A stretch of DNA of 10,768 bases from Pseudomonadota bacterium (GTDB lineage: Bacteria > Pseudomonadota > Gammaproteobacteria > Xanthomonadales > Xanthomonadaceae): NCBI GenBank assembly GCA_023423605.1, contig JAFAFF010000108.1, positions 1-10,768 of the forward strand. The letters run 5' to 3'. Below are positions 7,442-10,768 of this stretch, piece by piece (position 1 is the stretch's first letter; the number at the start of each line of letters is the position of its first letter). The translations under genes and the position numbers were made by a program. A model generated the notes under the pieces. That model worked only from the letters and a program-made list of their open reading frames with translations, was not told where the DNA came from and did no database searches.

Positions 7442-7506
7442 AATGCTCCGGTGCAGGCTGGCGGCGGGACGACGATGGCGAGCGTTCTGCGACTTGATAC
7501 AACAGC

Positions 7507-7589
7507 AGCCGGGCAGAGCCCGGCTCTATATGGCAAACGCTGCCGGGCAGAGCCCGGCTCTGGCAAAGGCTGCCGGGCATGGCCCGGCA
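7507..7589 (-). repeat. Array of three REP (SMAG-type) units, same orientation
   Basis: Three palindromic units lie head to tail at 7508-7524, 7542-7558 and 7572-7588. The first two are GCCGGGCAGAGCCCGGC and the third is GCCGGGCATGGCCCGGC. Each has 7-8-bp arms and a 3-nt loop. Read on the minus strand, the first is headed TATAGAGCC, one base from the GTAG head of Stenotrophomonas SMAG repeats. The heads of the other two have decayed. The spacers are related (TCTATATGGCAAACGCT and TCTGGCAAAGGCT), so the array probably grew by duplication of a unit with its flank. It lies between two convergent genes, where such repeats often act as bidirectional transcription ends or mRNA stabilisers. Confidence 0.85.
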
Positions 7590-7600
7590 CGCGATGTGAC

Positions 7601-8089
7601 TCAGTGCGACGGCGCGCCGCTGCTGTCGATCTTGCTGAGCTGGTACAGCTCCAGGCCGATGCGCTGGATCAGGCCGAGCTGCTGCTCCAGCCACCAGGCG
7701 TGGTCCTCTTCGGTGTCCTTCAGCTGCGCAAGCAGCATGTCGCGGCTCACGTAGTCACCCTTGGCTTCGCACAGCTTCATTCCGGCGGCAAGGTTGTCAC
7801 GCACCGCATACTCGGTATCCAGATCCTTGCGCAGCATCTCCTCCACGGTGACGCCGGGCTCGAAGGCATGCGCGCGCATGTCCGGGTCGCCGCGTAGGAA
7901 CAGGATGCGGCGCAGCAGCGCATCGGCGTGCTGGGTCTCTTCCTCCATCTCGTGGTTCAGGCGTTCGTACAGCGCGAACAGGCCCTGGTCCTCGTAACGG
8001 CGGGAATGGATGAAGTACTGGTCGCGCGCGGCAAGCTCGCCGCGCAGCAGGTCCTTCAGGCAGGCAATGACGTCCGGGTTGCCTTTCAT
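7601..8089 (-). CDS. bfr: Bacterioferritin-family ferritin lacking the haem-ligand Met (FtnA-like)
   Basis: A 162-residue four-helix ferritin-like protein that oxidises Fe(II) and stores iron in a 24-subunit cage. All six di-iron ferroxidase ligands known from E. coli Bfr are present: Glu18 in [10 protein letters not shown], Glu51 and His54 in [11 protein letters not shown], Glu93 in KDLDTEY, and Glu127 and His130 in TEEDH. The residue equivalent to the haem-binding Met52 of E. coli Bfr is Thr52, so this subunit should not bind bridging haem. The block [18 protein letters not shown] resembles, from memory, the P. aeruginosa protein once called BfrA and now FtnA. The ATG at 8089 has a good AGGAG (rc of 8098-8102) 8 nt upstream. 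The frame is open further upstream, antisense to the acylase, but that part is not ferritin. It stands as a single gene, divergent from the acylase, and its 3' end faces the REP array. No Fur-box-like sequence was seen. A haem-type Bfr paralogue would be expected elsewhere in the genome. Confidence 0.95.
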   Translation of the reverse strand: MKGNPDVIACLKDLLRGELAARDQYFIHSRRYEDQGLFALYERLNHEMEEETQHADALLRRILFLRGDPDMRAHAFEPGVTVEEMLRKDLDTEYAVRDNLAAGMKLCEAKGDYVSRDMLLAQLKDTEEDHAWWLEQQLGLIQRIGLELYQLSKIDSSGAPSH

Positions 8090-8239
8090 GGGCGGGGCTC
8101 CTGTGTCTCGATGGCGCACATGGTGCCCTATCCCGCAGCCCCATGATCTAATCGGAATCAGTCGCAGTCGCGCCATGCCTGCGATCTGCAATGCGTATCT
8201 GCTGGAATCGATGCGCTCCCCCCTGCAAGGAACCGCATC
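8090..8239. promoter_or_regulatory. Divergent intergenic region between bfr and the acylase
   Basis: These 150 bp must hold both promoters and both ribosome-binding sites: AGGAG for bfr (rc of 8098-8102) and AAGGA at 8227-8231 for the acylase. TTAGAT (rc of 8146-8151) is a possible bfr -10, but no matching -35 is seen. No clear promoter for the acylase, large palindrome or small gene could be found. Confidence 0.5.
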
Positions 8240-10552
8240 ATGCGTCGTTGGCTTGTCCGCCTGTCCTGCCTGCTGTTGCTGCTGGTACTTTCCGCGTTGC
8301 TGCTGGCGTGGGTGCTGCTGCGTGGCAGCCTGGCGCCACTGGACGGCAGGGTGCAGATGCCGGGGCTGCAGTCCGCGGTCACCGTCAGCCGCGATGCGCG
8401 CGGCGTGGTCACCCTGGAGGGTGCCAGCCGGAGGGATGTGCTGCGCGCGCTCGGCCACGTGCATGCGCAGGAACGCGGATTCGAGATGGACCTGATGCGG
8501 CGCAGTGCGGCCGGGGAACTTTCCGCGCTGTTCGGGCCTGCTGCCCTTGATCTGGACAAGCGCATGCGCGTACACCGGTTGCGCCATCGCGCCGGGCAGG
8601 AACCGGCCAGCGATGAACTGCAGGCCTACGTGGAAGGCGTCAACCAGGGCATGGCCGACCTGCGCGTGCGTCCGTGGCCCTACCTGCTGCTGCGCCAGCG
8701 GCCGGCCCCATGGCAGGCCAGCGACAGCCTGCTCACCGGCTATGCGATGTACGCCGACCTGCAGGATCCGGCGAACCAGAACGAGCTGGCCTTCAGCCGT
8801 CTCCGCGACGTGCTGCCGCCCGCCCTGTACGCCTTGCTGAGCCATGACGGCAGCACCTGGGATGCCCCCTTGGCAGGCGGTGCGCGCGGCGATGCCAGCC
8901 TGCCGGGCGCCGATGCCCTGGACCTGCGCCGGCTGCCGCGTGCGCCCGCCGCGGACCATGCCGACCCCGATGTGCACGGCAGCAACAATTTCGCCGTGGC
9001 CGGCGCGCTCACCGCCGATGGCCGTGCGATCCTCGCCGACGACATGCATCTGGGGTTGCGCGCGCCGAACATCTGGTTCCGCGTACGCCTGCGCTATCCG
9101 GACCCACGGGCGCCAGATGGCAAGGTGGATGTCAGCGGATTCTCGCTGCCGGGGCTGCCGGCCATCATCGTCGGCAGCAACGGGCACGTAGCGTGGGGCT
9201 TCACCAACAGCTACATCGACACGGCCGATTTCATGAGCGTTCCGGCCGATGCACCACTGAGCACGTACCGCGAACGGATCGACGTCGCCGGTGGCGAGCC
9301 AGTGGAATTCGTCGTGCGCGAGAGTGCATGGGGGCCGCTGCTGCACCGCCATGCCGATGGCAGCGCCGATGCGTTGCGCTGGGTGGCCCAGCTGCCCGGG
9401 GCCATCGGCCTGGGGCTTGCGGACATGGCGCACGCCAAGGACCTGGAGCAGGCACTGGACATCGCCGACCGCACGCGCATTCCGGCACAGAATCTGCTGC
9501 TGGCCGACCGCAGCGGACGCATCGCCTGGCGGCTGATCGGGGCACGCCCGGCGCGGGCCGCCGGCTGTGCGCCCCGTGGTCCACGCACCAACGAGGATCA
9601 GGCCGGTTGCGCGCCATGGGGAATCCGCAGCGATGCTGCGCCCTCGATCATCGATCCGCCGGGACTGCGCCTGTGGACGGCCAACGGCCGGGTACTGGAC
9701 GGCGCAGCGTTGCAGGTCGCCGGCGATGGCGGTTACGACCTCGGTGCACGCGGTGCGCAGATCCGCGATGCGCTGCAGGCACGGACCTCGTTCACCGAAC
9801 GCGACCTGCTTGCCATCCAGCTCGATGATCGCGCCGTGTTCCTGCAGCGCTGGCATGGCCTGTTGCGGCAGATCGTCGAGCATTCGGACGATCCATCGTT
9901 GCGGCGCCTGGAGATGGCGACGCGGCACTGGGATGGCCATGCATCGGTGGATTCGGTGAGCTACCGGATCGTGCGCGGGTTCCGCGGCATGCTGCTGGAC
10001 GAGGTGGCGGGCGCCCTGCTGGCGCCGGGCAAGCAGGCACTGGGCGACGATTTCCTGGAGCCACGCCTGCCCCAGTTCGAGTCGGTGCTATGGCCGCTGG
10101 TGGCCCAACGTCCCGCGCACCTGCTGCCTCGCGGACATGCCAGCTGGGAGGCGTTGCTGGCCGACGTTGCCAGGCGACTGGAAGCGGATCTTTCCGCGCA
10201 GGGACCGCTGCAGCAACGGACCTGGGGCGAACGCAACACGGCCGCGATCTGCCATCCGCTCAGCCGCGCATTGCCGGTGCTGGCGCGGCGCTGGCTGTGC
10301 ATGCCGGGCCAACCCCTGCCCGGCGACAACAACATGCCACGCGTGCAGGGGCCGGCCTTCGGCGCATCGCAGCGCATGGTGGTCTCCCCGGGCCACGAGG
10401 CGGACGGCATCATCCAGATGCCCGGCGGTCAGAGCGGCCATCCGCTGTCGCCGTACTGGGCGGCAGGCCATCAGGATTACGTACAGGGAAGGCCGGCTCC
10501 CTTCCTTCCCGGCCCCGCGCAGCATACCTTGACGCTGGTTCCCGGCAGATAA
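8240..10552 (+). CDS. Penicillin acylase family Ntn-hydrolase, membrane-anchored precursor
   Basis: A 770-residue precursor of an N-terminal-nucleophile amidase (penicillin amidase family), which hydrolyses amide bonds outside the cytoplasm. Residues 8-27 form a single hydrophobic segment after RRWLVR with no clear cleavage site, so the protein is probably a signal-anchored periplasmic enzyme. The alpha-chain part contains [17 protein letters not shown] (residues 72-88). Self-cleavage is expected at Gly247/Ser248 in [12 protein letters not shown], making Ser248 the nucleophile at the start of a 523-residue beta chain. Counting from it, beta23 is His (DDMHLGL) and beta70 is Val (GHVAWG). Asn482 in WTANGRV is at beta235, near the Asn241 of penicillin G acylase. 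Ser1/His23/Val70 is the pattern of cephalosporin and AHL acylases rather than penicillin G acylase, which has Gln23. The C-terminus has the family block [17 protein letters not shown]. Four Cys (443, 457, 671, 687) could form two disulphides. AAGGA, 8 nt upstream, supports the ATG at 8240. The natural substrate cannot be told. Confidence 0.93.
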   Translation: MRRWLVRLSCLLLLLVLSALLLAWVLLRGSLAPLDGRVQMPGLQSAVTVSRDARGVVTLEGASRRDVLRALGHVHAQERGFEMDLMRRSAAGELSALFGPAALDLDKRMRVHRLRHRAGQEPASDELQAYVEGVNQGMADLRVRPWPYLLLRQRPAPWQASDSLLTGYAMYADLQDPANQNELAFSRLRDVLPPALYALLSHDGSTWDAPLAGGARGDASLPGADALDLRRLPRAPAADHADPDVHGSNNFAVAGALTADGRAILADDMHLGLRAPNIWFRVRLRYPDPRAPDGKVDVSGFSLPGLPAIIVGSNGHVAWGFTNSYIDTADFMSVPADAPLSTYRERIDVAGGEPVEFVVRESAWGPLLHRHADGSADALRWVAQLPGAIGLGLADMAHAKDLEQALDIADRTRIPAQNLLLADRSGRIAWRLIGARPARAAGCAPRGPRTNEDQAGCAPWGIRSDAAPSIIDPPGLRLWTANGRVLDGAALQVAGDGGYDLGARGAQIRDALQARTSFTERDLLAIQLDDRAVFLQRWHGLLRQIVEHSDDPSLRRLEMATRHWDGHASVDSVSYRIVRGFRGMLLDEVAGALLAPGKQALGDDFLEPRLPQFESVLWPLVAQRPAHLLPRGHASWEALLADVARRLEADLSAQGPLQQRTWGERNTAAICHPLSRALPVLARRWLCMPGQPLPGDNNMPRVQGPAFGASQRMVVSPGHEADGIIQMPGGQSGHPLSPYWAAGHQDYVQGRPAPFLPGPAQHTLTLVPGR

Positions 10553-10560
10553 CGAGCCCC

Positions 10561-10583
10561 GTAGTGCCGGGCTCTGCCCGGCA
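10561..10583 (+). repeat. REP (SMAG) unit with GTAG head
   Basis: GTAG is followed by TGCCGGGCTCTGCCCGGCA, an 8-bp perfect stem with a TCT loop. This is the signature of the SMAG/GTAG repeat family of Stenotrophomonas. It begins 8 bp after the acylase stop. Confidence 0.88.
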
Positions 10584-10599
10584 GCGCGGCCTCCCGTCA

Positions 10600-10621
10600 G
10601 CCGGGCAGAGCCCGGCTCTAC
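10600..10621 (-). repeat. REP (SMAG) unit, inverted partner
   Basis: On the minus strand this reads GTAG, then AGCCGGGC, TCT and GCCCGGC. It faces the unit at 10561-10583 across a 16-bp spacer. The two copies are complementary over the GTAG heads and a 17-bp core, so a transcript through both could form one long hairpin between the convergent acylase and the gene entering from the right. Confidence 0.88.
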
Positions 10622-10639
10622 ATGGCAATGCGGTGGCAA

Positions 10640-10768
10640 TCATGCAGGCAGGGCCTGTCCGTGCACGCCGGCAATCGCGCGGCCGGACGGGTCGGCGGCG
10701 CTGGCGAAACTCGCATCCCATGCAATCGCCGCCGGTGACGAACAGGCAATCGATTTGCCGCCCGGCAC
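10640..10768 (-). CDS. C-terminal 42 residues of an unrecognised protein (5' end off window)
   Basis: The minus strand is open from the right edge to TGA at 10642-10640, giving 42 visible residues that end DPSGRAIAGVHGQALPA. Third codon positions are mostly G or C, as in the other real genes here, and the frame stops 19 bp before the REP dimer, a typical spot for a gene end facing a converging neighbour. The fragment is too short to recognise a family, and no motif, membrane segment or signal can be assigned. It could be a chance open frame, although codon use and position argue for a real gene end. Confidence 0.5.
   Translation of the reverse strand: MPGGKSIACSSPAAIAWDASFASAADPSGRAIAGVHGQALPA

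Noticed and set aside
7507..7589. CRISPR-like array from three similar repeats
   Set aside because: The repeats are only 17-19 bp perfect palindromes, the spacers are 13-17 bp and related to each other, and no cas gene is present. They match REP elements.
8090..9940. Long upstream extension of the ferritin frame on the minus strand
   Set aside because: It is antisense to the acylase and unlike any ferritin. Ferritin homology begins at the ATG at 8089, which has a good AGGAG.

Overview
The window is GC-rich bacterial DNA with about 90% coding density. It most likely comes from Stenotrophomonas (Xanthomonadaceae). The best clue is a set of short palindromic repeats built on GCCGGGCTCTGCCCGGC, two of them headed by GTAG, which matches the SMAG (GTAG) REP family of Stenotrophomonas. 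The gene content agrees: a MarR regulator overlapping a NodT-type outer-membrane factor, as in the emrRCAB efflux locus of S. maltophilia, together with parC, a Tat-exported GH3 enzyme, a haem-less bacterioferritin and a periplasmic Ntn-hydrolase acylase.

Layout. Positions 1-1662 (minus strand) hold the start of an efflux operon: the MarR repressor is first, and the outer-membrane lipoprotein channel overlaps it by ATGA and runs off the left edge. The pump subunits expected next lie outside the window. A 144-bp AT-rich divergent control region follows. It carries a perfect 20-bp palindrome, the likely MarR operator, and a TATAAT box almost touching the start of an AraC-family regulator (1807-2730, plus). 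parC (2789-5032, plus), the topoisomerase IV A subunit, has its own candidate promoter inside the tail of the AraC gene. Two strong hairpins separate parC from a BglX-like beta-glucosidase (5137-7402, plus). That gene is broken by a frameshift near 5725 that looks like a loss of about 20 bp.

A three-unit REP array lies in the gap where the broken bglX converges with a ferritin-like gene (7601-8089, minus). The ferritin gene shares a 150-bp divergent region with a large penicillin-acylase-family enzyme (8240-10552, plus). A second REP element, an inverted dimer, lies where the acylase gene converges with an unrecognised minus-strand gene entering from the right edge (10640-10768).

The genes do not form one pathway. 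They are separate housekeeping or accessory transcription units: drug efflux with its regulator, DNA topology, glycoside breakdown (apparently inactivated), iron storage and periplasmic amide hydrolysis. I saw no prophage, insertion sequence, CRISPR array, tRNA or rRNA. The points most worth a second look are the bglX deletion, the MarR operator, the possibly leaderless AraC gene, the missing haem ligand in the ferritin, and the complete cephalosporin/AHL-acylase-type catalytic set in the acylase.
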